The notes under the pieces were generated by a model that was not told the origin of the DNA, searched no databases, and saw only the letters and a program-made list of their open reading frames with translations. From the NCBI GenBank assembly GCA_947247005.1, contig OX365956.1:14094089-14158088 (forward strand): DNA of 64,000 nucleotides, given 5' to 3'. The first letter of the stretch is position 1, and every line of letters starts with the position of its first letter. Made by a program: the position numbers and the translations under genes. Source of the stretch: Spisula solida (taxonomy: Eukaryota > Mollusca > Bivalvia > Venerida > Mactridae). Shown here in pieces: positions 22,615 to 33,592 of the stretch.

Positions 22615-24689
22615 ATTTGAACCCTAACTCGCGCTTTCCCGCCAATCTCTTCAAATCTCACGCATTTTAAACAAGTCTGATACACGTATTTTTTTAATTT
22701 AATTTTTAAATTTTATTTAATTTACGAGATACTTACTCCAAATTGCACCAGAATGCAAGGTTCCAAAAAATCATAATGTTCTCCACACCCATTTGGCGGG
22801 AGAGAGTCCTGGGACTAAAACTTTAAAATTCTGTTGATACCCTGATTATAACCTTACACTACATAACATGCTTCATGTCAGTTCATAAAATTATATGGAT
22901 ATCATTATTTTTGTAGTCAATATGATCATCCATAAGAATTTGAACTTTCATCCTGCATACACTGTTTTCTTCTGTGGGCTCTGCCCTCCAGTCCCCCTGA
23001 CCACGGGGCAACAGCCCCTTGTAACCCCAATCTCACTCTGACCAGGTCTAAGGCCTTGGCAGCTATGAATCATGCTGTTAGTGATATTTTCGGACAGTAG
23101 ACAAATCACTTGGTGGTTTGCATTTCACAGTTCGTATTGTGCATAGTTATGTAACAGGGTGAGAAAAAATATGCATCTGGAATGGTGTTCGAACCCGGTC
23201 CCCCCTTACTTACCGTACTCTCAAATGGTATACGATCACAGTTATACACTTAAATGTAACTAAAATTATACTCATAAAGACAATTGTTGCCATTGTTTAC
23301 AATAGTTGTTATATGTATTGTACTTTTATGATTAGGTGCTATTTCGGCTGCAGTGTGACAAAATTGGCCTTCAGGTTCAAATTATTGGCTATACTACATA
23401 AGTGCCTGGTTTTAGCAACGGTCAGGTGGTTTGCACTGTTATTTTCATCTTAGTATTTTGATAATTCATGTGCTACCATGTCACTGCATCTTTACATATT
23501 TCATCTTGATCATGCCATACTAAATGTATTATTATCATACATTACTGCGGCCAGTGTCCCTCTGTCTTATTTGGTTGGGATTGGTATGTACTTCGTTTCG
23601 TCCAACTTTACGTCACAATTTGCTTACATAGAAGCTAACCTTTACATTGTGTTAGCAATAAAACGTCTGGCATTGTCAGATACCTTATTCGTCTGACATT
23701 GTCAGACACGTTCAATTCACGTTCGTGTTTGTACATTTCTTGTATATCTATTATGACGTAAATGAACTGCATTGCCACAGGAACACGTGTTCTTTTTGCA
23801 CTTTATCAGTGCACAGAACACACACACATAAGTACACCACGCTACTTACAAAACCACATCACTAAGTGTAAGAATTATAATTTACAAATCAAATATTTAC
23901 ATAAATAAGACTAAGAGATTGTCGTTAACGCGTTGTTTTAAAAAATGTTAAAAACATGATTGAATAAATAAATTGAAATTTGTAATAAGCACGGATTTAA
24001 TTCTGTTTTAACATTATGATCTTGAAACAAAGCAACACATTTGCGCGTTAAAACGTAACCAATCCCCACTCCAAGGGTAGTCATAACAACAACACATGCT
24101 ACAAACACCAAGAAAACAATTTTATTATCTATAAAAATACATGGTAGATTTAGGTGAACTGCTCGAGATCAAAATGCGAGACGTTAGTGAGAAACGGAAA
24201 CAACATAGATCTAAGGATATAAATTAACATATTACACGTGTAAAACATATAAAGTTCTGTACTTATGCCACTAATTGCACTCGCAGGCTCTGGTTTTCAA
24301 TCAAATCGTTTGCAGTACAATTTATCCTTCGCAAAATACGAGGGGTTAACAATACATTCGGTAACTTTCCTTCAAAGTTTTTTAAATAATAATTCTAGAA
24401 CAATGAAATTACCAGGTGATGTAGATCTATCAATACTATCGCGTTTTTAATTGACTAAATATTGTGACGTCACAATATACTTGGTGACGTCAATTTTTGT
24501 GACAAATGTGCAGCGCGCGCCGTGGGGCATGTGAGACAAAAACATTTTTCACGAAGACAAACCGTATATAGACCAGCTACAGCCAGGGGATTTGATTTTG
24601 GTTGATAAAGGGTTTACTATTTTTGATAAACTCTCATCTGGTGTTTCATTGAAAAGTCCTTCATTCCTTTCTAGCAAAGGACATTTTAC
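22615..24689. other. No gene seen; possible decayed hAT-like repeat at 22735-23050
   Basis: At about 22970-23040 GGGCTCTGCCCTCCAGTCC, CCCTGACCACGGGGCAACAG and CCCCTTGTAACCCC resemble the G-rich block (GGGCAAAGCCCTGC; GGGGGTCC) of the element at 32384-32855 in inverse orientation, and DATACCCTG near 22842 resembles a CAGGGT end. I could not define ends. The rest, including a 72-codon open frame at 23478-23696, has no recognisable content. Confidence 0.35.
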
Positions 24690-25345
24690 AAACAAGAGGG
24701 CCATTGACCCTAAAGCGCTCACCTGATGACTAGCAATTTAGGAAGAATCAGTATTGTTATGATATGACCTTAATATATGATTAAGATTTTACAGTGACAC
24801 ACTTTGTGGTCTGGTTTAATAACGTTGAGGTATAAAACATGTGACCTTTAGAGTATAAACAAGGTTTTTCTTAGATGTGACATAGTGACCTAGTGTTTTA
24901 CCCAAGATCACCTTATTTCGAACTTGAACTAGATTTTACAGATACACACATTGTGACAAAGTTTCATAAATATTAGGCAAAAAAATAGTGTTTACAACAT
25001 TTTTCTTCGATGTGACCTAGTTTTTGACCCCAGATGACCCAGTTACCAACTTGACAGTTACCATAGAGAAACATTGTGACCAAGTTTCATAAATATTAGG
25101 TTAATATTGCAACCTCTCGAATGTTAACAAGGTTTTTCTTTGATGTGACCTAGTTTTTTACCCCAGATGACCCAGTTGCGAACTTTACCAAGATTTTACA
25201 GATATACACATTGTGACAAAGTTTCATAAAGAGTAGGCAACAAATGTGACCTCTTGAGTGTTAACAATGATTTGATGTGACCTAGTTTTTGACCCCAGAT
25301 GACACAGTTACCAACTTGACAGTTACCATTGAGACATAAAAAGGA
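24690..25345 (+). repeat. Repeat with TGACCTAGTTTTTGACCCCAG units (sense), truncated
   Basis: Begins AACAAGAGGGCCATTGACC and CTCACCTGATGACTAGC. Internal units of about 110-115 bp contain TTTTTCTTYGATGTGACCTA, GACCCCAGATGACCCAGTT and TTGTGACAAAGTTTCATAAA. It is the same family as the inverse copy at 62049-63408 but lacks the far end with the GTCCGTCG block. Non-coding. Confidence 0.75.
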
Positions 25346-25369
25346 AGCAGAACTTTTTGCTTTAAAATA

Positions 25370-25480
25370 GGTAGAGCCAGGATACATGTTGAAAGAGCCA
25401 AGGAACGAATAAAGAACTATGATATTTTAAATCATATTCCCTCCCATATAGGCATTTGTCAAACAAAATATTTCATCTAG
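25370..25480 (+). pseudogene. Fragment of a DDE (Tnp_4-type) transposase C-terminal region
   Basis: One frame reads RARIHVERAKERIKNYDILN then HIPSHIG before a stop. The motif RIHVERAxxRxKN-fxIL is the hallmark of DDE_Tnp_4 transposases (Harbinger-like, including THAP-domain transposases), where it contains the conserved E of the catalytic region. Just upstream KEAELFALK lies in another frame, suggesting a frameshift. It abuts the truncated repeat end, so the repeat may have landed in or beside the relic. No complete domain remains. Confidence 0.6.
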
Positions 25481-26202
25481 TCAATCTTCCAGACACCCCT
25501 GCACTAAAGGAAATTGGTAAACATGACCTGTTCGTTTTTAAGGAAAATAGACTCATTAGAAGCACCTTGTGAGGCAGATTTCAAATATACATCGGTGTTA
25601 TAAGGCTGCAAATAGCACTGACGACCTTCTCATTCTAAGCCAAAATTATTCAGTAACATATAGTGACCCATTCATCTAACAAGTTTTCCTGGACTGGTAC
25701 ATGCCAGTACTTACTCGAGGAACAAGCAACATGTACATCGATTGCCGAATTACAAATACGGTCCACTAAACACTGCATATGAAATGTGAATCATGTAGTA
25801 GACCATAATTGATATACTTTCAATACCCTGTGAATCATGGCATTGAGTAAAACATTATTAAAATTCTTAAACTTTATTGGTATTCTTTATTTTTATTTAA
25901 GGCATGAAAAAGTTTGTTTCCAGCCTCTAAAAAGCGGCGACCCTAAATAGTTCAGTGTTTACATTGTTGTAAATAAACTTTACATGCTATGGACAGCAGA
26001 ACCAGTAACGGTACTCTATTATTGACTAAAGAAGAATTTGCAGATCAAAGTTCATAACATAAATAATCACAACACAAATTCAATCTCACTATTACCATTT
26101 AACACACACAAGTCCTATAACTCACTGTCAATGTATGAAATTAGGCATTGTGAATGCCACAAGTCACTACAACAATTATTTTTTGCTTTATTTTGAATCC
26201 TG
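25481..26202. other. No gene seen
   Basis: Follows the transposase relic. A further decayed part of it may lie here but I cannot follow a reading frame. Nothing else was recognised. Confidence 0.4.
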
Positions 26203-26430
26203 TTAATTAAGAGCAGGTAAGAAAGTGTTTAAATAAAAATCAATCATATGGGGTAAGCTGACAGCCCAAGAATCATCTTTCAATATTCTTATTATTTGCA
26301 TGTCTTTCTGGGTCCACACAACCAAATCACAACACTTGGTCCCAGTAAAGTGCAGCTTTCCTTGAATATGACTCCAGTAATCATGCTTCTCATTTAAAAT
26401 AAATCCTCCATCAGATGATTGTTCTGTGTT
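26203..26430 (-). pseudogene. YqaJ/lambda-exonuclease-like gene, 3' exon
   Basis: The minus strand has an acceptor (TTCTTTATTTCAG) at 26431, then 75 codons to a TAA at 26203-26205. Key residues are NEKHDYWSHIQGKLHFTG and TKCCDLVVWTQKDMQIIRIL, matching the Y-Q-Q-G..-TG-x-x-x-C-D-hhVW block of YqaJ-type PD-(D/E)XK nucleases, where the Q helps form the active site. Animal genomes, especially cnidarians and molluscs, hold many such genes linked to mobile elements (family knowledge). The open frame continues upstream of 26430 to about 26676 without family similarity, so I treat that as intron. Partner sequence lies at 27180-27477. This exon has no stop, but the upstream one does, so the locus is probably dead. 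Confidence 0.65.
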
Positions 26431-26716
26431 CTGAAATAAAGAACATACCAATGTCAAGGCTAGGTTTAAAGTATACCACCCCATAGCGGCCGTCTGTAGA
26501 GCAACAGCCTCTCTATACCTTAAATAATTCCCTGGGCAGATATTAACTATCAATTTATTCGCAAATCCAATGCAAAAACCTCTATACAATGGCAAATAGT
26601 TGCAGTTCTCAAATGGTGTTGCTCTACTGAGGTTGTATTGTATATTGTCATATTTCAGCATAAAGCTGACTGGCAAATAAAGCCTATGCTCGGCATCGGC
26701 ATGTTGGAATCTTTTT

Positions 26717-26963
26717 ATGCCTCGGCATCTATTGATGCAGGAAGTACATTGTGTATTTAGTGCTTACTAGTCTGTTTGTCCAAAACTTTCAAGTTGTTGA
26801 AACTCAAATATTTCAAGAAGTCCATCATGGCTTAGCTTTCAAACTTGGTATACTTGTTTACCATCATAAAAACATTACGTTGTCAAGGCCATGTAACAAT
26901 ATACAATATTTATGGCCTCTAATTGGCATAGGTAGTTTTTTTGACAGGGCTTCCGACGGGGCA
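26717..26963 (+). repeat. ATGCCYCGG...CGGGGCAT repeat copy
   Basis: Ends ATGCCTCGGCATCTATTGAT and CTTCCGACGGGGCAT, with TGGCTTAGCTTTCAAACTTG inside. It is related to 36311-36560, which has ATGCCCCCGTATCGATAG and CAGGGGGCAT, both followed by AAGCGTTT-TTGAAC. It lies between the two blocks of the nuclease pseudogene. Confidence 0.6.
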
Positions 26964-27179
26964 TAAGCGTTTTTTTGAACACAGCATTGTTATCATATGA
27001 CCACACTTCTAACAGAAAAACACGCCTCTTTTTGTTGAAGAACATACTTCTTTATACAACGACACAAAAATTGTCATCCATAGGATATAATGATGTCATG
27101 TGAAAGGTATTTGCTATTCCTACCCGGATACAAGGAAAGTCTTTTGACAAAAACAAATATCTAATTAAAGTCTTTCTTG

Positions 27180-27477
27180 GAACTGCATGTATCTGCAGTG
27201 GTCAGGCCTTTGATGAGAAAAGAAACTTGACTTCTATAATGTCCGTCTATAATACACGTTGTCCTTTCCCTTGTAGGTTAACATTTCCAGAATAATTTGG
27301 TTGTACAAATCCATCGAGGGAAGCACCCAGAATACCTGACTGATGAAACCTGTCATGTCCAACAATTTGTTTCACGGCAATATTCCCATTTTCTTTAGCT
27401 AACAAGTAACAACAGTTATCGTCCTTATTTGGGACTATACCAGTTTTAATCTGATCGATCTTATCTTGATTGCGTAA
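27180..27477 (-). pseudogene. YqaJ/lambda-exonuclease-like gene, catalytic D and ExK region, disrupted
   Basis: The minus-strand frame from 27477 reads DNCCYLLAKENGNIAVKQIV then GHDRFHQSGILGASLDGFVQ, meets an in-frame TAG at 27247-27249, and continues TDIIEVKFLFSSKA to a second stop. GASLDGFV corresponds to the GASPDGLV motif holding the catalytic Asp, and IIEVKFLFS to the VEIKCPFS motif holding the catalytic Glu and Lys. Order and spacing to the YWxxxQGKL exon (26203-26430) are right for one gene. The stop between the Asp and Glu motifs shows loss of function unless it marks a splice I cannot see. Confidence 0.65.
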
Positions 27478-28302
27478 TCACGCTGTGCAAACTCCACGGG
27501 AAGTCGGAATATAATTAATGCCTATCATTTGCCTCAGGGGTTTTTGCCCTCACAGCAATAATTATTATACATTTTATATTTTTGAGGTTTTGTACATGCG
27601 AAGTTGTACATGGGGAAATATACTTAATTATGCGTTCGTATGATGACATGTGTATCGTCTATATTCCGTGGGTTATGAAATTAACTGTATAAATGTTATG
27701 CTATGTATAATCAAAGAATACGGGAGTGTATAGTGTATTTCCGTGGTACATGTATAATAGGTGTAAGCCAAAATGTTATACAAATAGGCATTTTGACATT
27801 TAACTGACTTTCCAGCGATTTTAAAATGAGGACAAATTTTCATTGTATGATAATGGCTGTTCAAAACAGGTGGTTGCTCAGTTCAAACACTGCAACGTGA
27901 TTCTGAGTTTAGAATTTGTCTCAGTTGTAAAAGTCGCCTTTTTATACACGTTTTCTTTTTTTTGCAATCAGCATCGGGAAAGTATTCAAACCGGTTTAAG
28001 ATGTACGACTCACTAAAATCACGAATAGTATTGTATTGTCTTTACCCATAATCATTATAATACAGATGATGAGACAGAATAAATGTACTTAAACAGCATT
28101 TTTATTATAGAAACAGTATACCCAGGAATAGAGTTTAAACATAACGTATACTTATTTCTATCAAGTGCAATTAGAAATCAAGCCCGGTATATCCAACATA
28201 TGATAGATAGATATAATATTCAACATATTATGTTCAACATTCCCGTATTAAAACAAACCGCAAACAGCATGGATTCGCAATCAGTGTTATGTGATATACA
28301 TA
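27478..28302. other. No gene seen
   Basis: A+T-rich. The N-terminal part of the nuclease gene should lie here on the minus strand but I could not recognise it. Short open frames have no domains. Confidence 0.4.
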
Positions 28303-28493
28303 GTGCCCACCGACAGTCTATTGGATGAATGAACAATAAAAACGTTTCATTCACCAATTGCTCGCTGGTGGGCATACTTGTGTATGACTAACACTGTATA
28401 CAAGCATGATCTCTCATAATGTGCCCACCGACAGTCTATTGGATGAATGAACAATAAATATCTTTTATTCAACAAATGGCCGCTGGTGGGCAC
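28303..28493. mobile_element. Two tandem copies of a ~72-bp hairpin MITE, TIR GTGCCCACC
   Basis: Copy 1 (28303-28374) and copy 2 (28421-28493) both start GTGCCCACCGACAGTCTATT and end GCTGGTGGGCA. The flanking TATGACTAACACTGT / ATGAATAACAATG and ATGATCTCT segments are duplicated too, so the unit of duplication is about 118 bp, larger than the element. Each would fold into a hairpin. Confidence 0.75.
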
Positions 28494-30414
28494 ATTTGCG
28501 TATGAATAACAATGATCTCTATTATACAAGTATTTAACAAAGATCTAAATATATTTAGCTCTTTGTATTTAAGTACATGTAGTTTCAAAATATAGTCAAT
28601 TTAATTATATCTAGTTGTTCTAAAAGCTGTATTAAAAGTCTCTAGTTTCTGATAAATTTCTATTTCTAGCGAGAATGACCTCATGTGTATCTTTTTAAAT
28701 TGTATGATGATGTTATATAGATGAGGCATAACAAATTATGAAACTGCCGCTTTGAATCAGGAACGATGTATTGATTCATATTAAAAAATATATTTTTTAT
28801 CACATTTCGTGGATTTAACATCCCGGGTTAAAATCATAACAATTATTTCAGTTAGTTATGAAGGAAATAATTTAATTATTCATGTATAAATGTCTGTTGT
28901 GTAAATTAACTTCACACTTCAAATTGAAATTGTTATAAAAGCAAATCCATGTATGTGACAACAGAAAAGCATTATTGCCTAAGGGTCAGATATAGATAAG
29001 ATAAGTTATGTTTTATTGCAGGCTATATAATCCGATCATTTAAATTGGACGCCATGCTGTGAGCAGATTAGCTCGGGAAATTCCGACAGCTAACGAACTT
29101 TACCGAATGAATAAGCGCTAAATAAATTTTAGTACTGATTAAATTCAATGTTACAAAAGGCCCATAACATTATCAAAGTATTTTATTTATTTTTACAAGT
29201 TTCGAAAGTAAAATAAATTTACTATCTAATGTGGAAAATACATTTTAGATATTGTATGTGAAAAATTTGATATAGAGTATTAAACACCAAGTTTAACGGA
29301 CAATTTCTGTCAAATTCGCTAATTTTACATAAAATATAGAGTAATTCAAGAATGACAATTTTCAAAGTTAAATTGGCCCATAATGTTTTAGATTTAAAAA
29401 TAATTAAAAATAACCATAGTAATGTGTAAAGATGAAATAAACTTTTGTGCTAAATACAAATTTGATATTTTAATCCGTTAAGGAATTATAAGCCTTAAAC
29501 TAAATTTCCCCTTCTACTTTTAATGTAAATTTTATCGACGCGCGGATTATCGGTACAAAAATGAAAGTTGGGTATGAATATAAAACATAAATAGAAAAAG
29601 TAAATGGAAGTTTATGTCATTATATGTATTCGACTTTAAAGGTCAATCCTTTGTCAATCCACTTTAGAAAACAGTTGACATAGTTTATGAGATAAATGAT
29701 CCAAACTTTGGCTTGATCAAGGGTTACTAGTACCAGAACACCCATGTATCCATGTCAAATCAAATAAATAAAATATATGATATCTAAGTACACAATGTTA
29801 GATCATTTAAAACAACTAGTATGTATTAAAAGTATGGGTATGCATATATACATGTACATACATGTGGGCAATACAGTCACACCTCCTGCTTTGCAATAAT
29901 CTTCTGTTCCATTCATCTCATGTGCAATACCCCACTAGATCGGAGCCCGTTTTTCAAAGTTGTATTTACTAAGAAGTCTCTTCTTTAGGGATGCGCATAA
30001 TCTATGAAAAGTTTAAATCCAGAATTAAGGTCTGTTTTGTCATTGCCAACTTATGAAAAACATGTCTTGGCACCTTGTATTGCTTGGATGGACACTTGAA
30101 CGGTCCTAATTTGGATAATTAGTACAGTGACATTAGGACATTCACCGACGTATGTTCACAAACATTGTTCTATATTCAGTAACCATTTGGTTTCATTTGA
30201 GTGTAGAGTAAAACATTTTTTTTATGAAATTGTTCTTATGCATTAATTCTTTATGATAACTAAGCAAATGAAATGTTTTGCAGCAGCAATTACTACACCC
30301 AAAGTTTGAGACAGTAAATCGCAGTTTCCTAACAACAGACCACAGATGGTTATGCCTCTGACCACTGGTGAGAAATGCTGTTTCCACTATTTTCTCTGTA
30401 AATATGATTAATTT
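28494..30414. other. No gene seen
   Basis: Very A+T-rich, stops in all frames. No inverted ends, arrays or exon-like blocks were recognised. Confidence 0.5.
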
Positions 30415-30522
30415 TCATAGCAGCCAGATGTTTGGCTCCAAGGCAGGCTTGAATTTATCACGGTTGAGCAAGGTTTCAATTTCTGGCACTGGTCACTCTG
30501 GAGCTGCTTGCTCATCGGACAT
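30415..30522 (-). pseudogene. Short coding-like block of unknown origin
   Basis: On the minus strand an ATG at 30520-30522 begins MSDEQAAPE, then one TGA, then PVPEIETLLNRDKFKPALEP and NIWLL before the stop at 30415-30417. The residue composition is protein-like, but I do not recognise a family. It could be an exon or a fragment of a retro- or DNA-element gene. Confidence 0.2.
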
Positions 30523-30589
30523 TATCCAGTGTAAAACTGCAATTTAAAATAAATATATTTTCAATTAACTTTTACTACCAGATATAACT

Positions 30590-31172
30590 AGAACTGTCGC
30601 CATTCGGCAGACTAATATACCCCCCGCGTGGCAAAATCATTGCAGCTAATTCTTTTCTTTATGCACATCTACATGCTGAGGTAGTCCATCTGTTGAAGTT
30701 TGAAGAAAAACTGTAGAAGAAGTTGCATCCACAATAACTATTCACTGTATATTGTATAGTGCACAAAAGTACAAAGGGCCATAATTCTGTCAAAAATTCT
30801 TGCAGCGCAAATTCATTCCTTTATGCACATCTATATGTTGAGGTTGTTCATCTGTTAAAGTTTGAAGGAAATGCTGCAAAAACTGTCGGAGGAGTTGCAT
30901 CCATAAGACCTGTTCACTATATATTGTATAATGCATAAAAGTTCAAAGGGCCATAATTCTTCAAAAATTGTCGCAGCGCCAATTCTTTCCTTTATGCACA
31001 TCTACATGTTTATGTTGTTCATCTGTTGAAGTTTGAAGGAAATGCTGCAAAAACTGTAGGAGGAGTTGCGTCCACAAGAATGCGTCTACGGACGGACGGA
31101 CGGACGGGACGGACAGACAAGCTGAATCCAGTTTAACCCCCCTTACAACTCGTTGTGCGGGGGGTATAATTA
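30590..31172 (+). repeat. ACTGTCGCCATTCGGCAGAC repeat with GTCCGTCCGTC block (inverse)
   Basis: Starts AACTGTCGCCATTCGGCAG and ATATACCCCCCGCG, ends CGTTGTGCGGGGGGTATAAT, so CCCCCCGC/GCGGGGGG form inverted ends. Three internal units of about 180 bp each carry TTTATGCACATCTACATG and TGTTGAAGTTTGAAGGAAA, followed by GGACGGACGGACGGACGGG. Non-coding. Confidence 0.8.
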
Positions 31173-31934
31173 TATAGATGTATAGGTATATTGTGAAAAA
31201 TAGTTTGTGCATACAACAGTCTCCATGTACTTGTCAGTACTTCTTACATCATTATCCTAAACTGCAGTTTGTTGTCCAACTTTATGTCATATATGTGTTC
31301 AACCTATTTCCCTTTTCTCAAATATTTTCTCAAATATTTGAGCCCCCCTCTAATGTTGCAGACGCTCATTCACACATATGAATACACCCATGTTACTTAT
31401 TATATTTTATGTTATTTTTGTTTGCTAATAAAAAACCAAGCCTTTAAATTGTTATATGCGTGTACCTTAAATTTATACACTTGCATGTGCATATAAATTA
31501 TCTAAATACACATTGGTCGATATAATTGGAAAATACATTGCATATTCTATTCTAGATAAATGCTTACTTTCACCCTTGTTAAGTCTAAAACATGGTTTCT
31601 TAGCCATGTATATATAATTGTGATGTTGTTTTGTGACAGTAACTAAGCTATAAGAATGGATATCTCAATCCGTTCGTCATATCAATGTCAAAATTGTGTA
31701 GCCTGAAAATGGATTCATGGTGCAATAAATAGTGTTATCGTCAACAGTATTTGTGCTTTTCACTTTCCGCTCCAATGGATAGTCTCCAAATCTTACATTC
31801 TTAGTGCATATAACAACTGGTTGTATGTGATTATTCACACCAGGAATGTAAATACAGATGTGCATACTCCTTGATCATACGCATCAAAAAATGACAAGTC
31901 CTTATCCCTAAACACATAAAAACACTAATACAAC
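31173..31934. other. No gene seen
   Basis: A+T-rich; small open frames on both strands show no domain. Confidence 0.5.
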
Positions 31935-32204
31935 AAGTAATTAAGAATTGCAAGCAATACAGAAGTCACCTTCCGGTTTTAAGCCATTTTCAATGTTTCT
32001 GTTGTCATAGCAAGCACAATTTTGTTCGGAATCAAAATATGCATTATCCCCTCATTGCCCCCTATCCACATACCAAGTTTCAAGTATCTTGGAAACTGTT
32101 TGAGTTATGTCAGGATCCAGATTTTTTGACGGACTGACTGACGGACGGACGGAGGGCAAACCTATAGTATAGTCCCCTCCGGTCAAAAACCGGTAGGGGA
32201 CTAA
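31935..32204 (-). repeat. AGTCCCCTACCGG repeat family copy
   Basis: Inverse orientation: ACAAGTAATTAAGAATTGC, AGAAGTCACCTTCCGG, one internal unit, GACGGACGGACGGAGG, then TCAAAAACCGGTAGGGGACT. Confidence 0.8.
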
Positions 32205-32289
32205 AAATGCAGATACCATTACTGAAAGTACTTTCTTAAAAAGTTTCTTTTACTCTAATAAAAGTGCATGCAATTGAAAGTGTGTACAA

Positions 32290-32366
32290 AGCGTGGGTAG
32301 TTCATTGTGAGAACAACATGTTGGAGAAATCCATATGGAGATTCGGGTTCAATTCCCGACTCATGC
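32290..32366 (+). other. tRNA-like sequence without a normal anticodon arm
   Basis: GCGTGGG pairs with CTCATGC (two wobbles) as an acceptor-like stem; GTTC/GAAC forms a D-like stem; TCGGG-TTCAATT-CCCGA forms a perfect 5-bp T arm with a 7-base loop. The stretch between D and T arms is too long, and the expected 5-bp anticodon stem does not form. It is best read as a tRNA pseudogene or SINE head. It sits just before the element at 32384. Confidence 0.35.
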
Positions 32367-32383
32367 GTACACATGTCATAGAC

Positions 32384-32855
32384 CAGGGGCGGATCCAGGA
32401 TTTAGTGTTAGGGGGGGGGGCGTGAAATGAAAAATGAGCTGGGGGTCCCGGGGGCCGCAAGGGCCCACCAGAGTGGGTGCAGGGCAAAGCCCTGCTAGGG
32501 GGTCCAGGGGGGCGAATCACCCCGGTAGCTCCTCGATTTTAGTGATTTTTTGCTTGTCAAAGTCTTCTGCATTTTCGCTCGTTTTGGAGCTGGTGCATCC
32601 ATCTTTGTTGTCATAAAATGCAGTGAAAAGAGAATCAATGTGCAAAAAGAGCGATACATCAGAATCGCAAAGGTCGACCTGAATAACGGGGCGGCAGAGA
32701 GTCTATCGAAGTGTCTGTGGTTAGTGGAAAATGTTAATTGCGCGCACAGCGCGCAGAAAGCAGAACAAAATGACTTTAAATATGTGATTTAGTGTGATAC
32801 AACAAATGAATTGACTTTACTTTGGCGATTTTAGGGGGGCTTGGATCCGCCTATG
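32384..32855 (+). mobile_element. hAT5-like MITE (472 bp), TIR CAGGGGCGGATCCA, 5-bp TSD TAGAC
   Basis: Left end CAGGGGCGGATCCAGGATTT, right end (inverse) CTTGGATCCGCCTATG. Exact TAGAC lies directly outside both ends (32379-32383, 32856-32860). A G-rich block (12 G near 32411; GGGGGTCCCGGGGGCC) follows the left end. No transposase. The CAGGGGCGGATCCA end is familiar from hAT-like non-autonomous elements in many animals; hAT lineages with shorter TSDs have been described. Confidence 0.8.
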
Positions 32856-33046
32856 TAGACAGCACTTATTATGCATTAATGTTTATAACACATCAGCATT
32901 TTATTAAAAGCAAATTATTACATGGCCATATTTGTGCATCAAGGCCAACCATTCAAAAACTGAAAGTACACGCAATTATAATAGATGCATGATACTTTGG
33001 TGGCTACAATCGTATCACAGATATGCTAACATTTGGTTACTATCAC

Positions 33047-33187
33047 CACAGGAACTTGCATAATTTAAAAATAAAATTTTTTTTTTCTGTACATCTATTA
33101 CAATTATATTTATTGATACTGGCTCTACAGTAGGCCTGGTGAAAAAAAAAAAGTTTTTTCAATTCTTAAGTTATGCAAGTTCCTGTG
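33047..33187. mobile_element. MITE (141 bp), TIR CACAGGAACTTGCATAA, 7-bp TSD CTATCAC
   Basis: Left CACAGGAACTTGCATAATTT and right (inverse) AAGTTATGCAAGTTCCTGTG. CTATCAC lies immediately outside at 33040-33046 and 33188-33194. The centre is A/T homopolymer-rich. The superfamily is uncertain because 7 bp is an unusual length. Confidence 0.8.
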
Positions 33188-33459
33188 CTATCACACTACC
33201 GATACGACAGATGTCCGGAAAGTTGTCTGGTTGCGTTCATATAAATCAAACCACTCGGAGTGTTCAATTATACTAGTTTGTATTCACTCGTCATTGACGG
33301 TCTTCAGTTCTGCTTTTTCATTCGCCTTAATCTTCATGCCCGTCACTAAAACGTTTGAAGCTAGCGAAGTGACAATGCTTTTAAACATGTCGAGTTTAAT
33401 CTATTCCATGTTGGCATTTCTGTGTATGTTGGAGTATTATTTACACGGTGGGGAAACCA

Positions 33460-33514
33460 CGTGACCAAAAGTGGTGCAGTGCACGATTTTCGACCGAAAA
33501 CGGCGTCGATTCAG
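33460..33514 (+). promoter_or_regulatory. Candidate first (5' UTR) exon and promoter, left arm
   Basis: CCACGTGACCAAAAGTGGTG includes an E-box (CACGTG), and the segment runs to GATTCAG followed by a donor-like GTAGGG at 33515. The same sequence faces the other way at 38793-38850. Because it leads toward exons on both sides I infer a duplicated untranslated first exon; no TATA box is obvious. Confidence 0.35.
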
Positions 33515-33592
33515 GTAGGGTTTTTCGCTCTAACTTCCTTGATACACCATTGTTTTTAGTCAGATAGCGCGCATAAACCCCGCGATTGAAAG

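Noticed and set aside
22413..22670. Overlapping open frames on both strands
   Set aside because: They cover the SINE-like block and the orphan satellite unit; no domain.
23160..23230. GTGTTCGAACCCGG as a possible tRNA T arm or SINE B box
   Set aside because: No matching A box, D arm or acceptor stem at the right distance on either strand.
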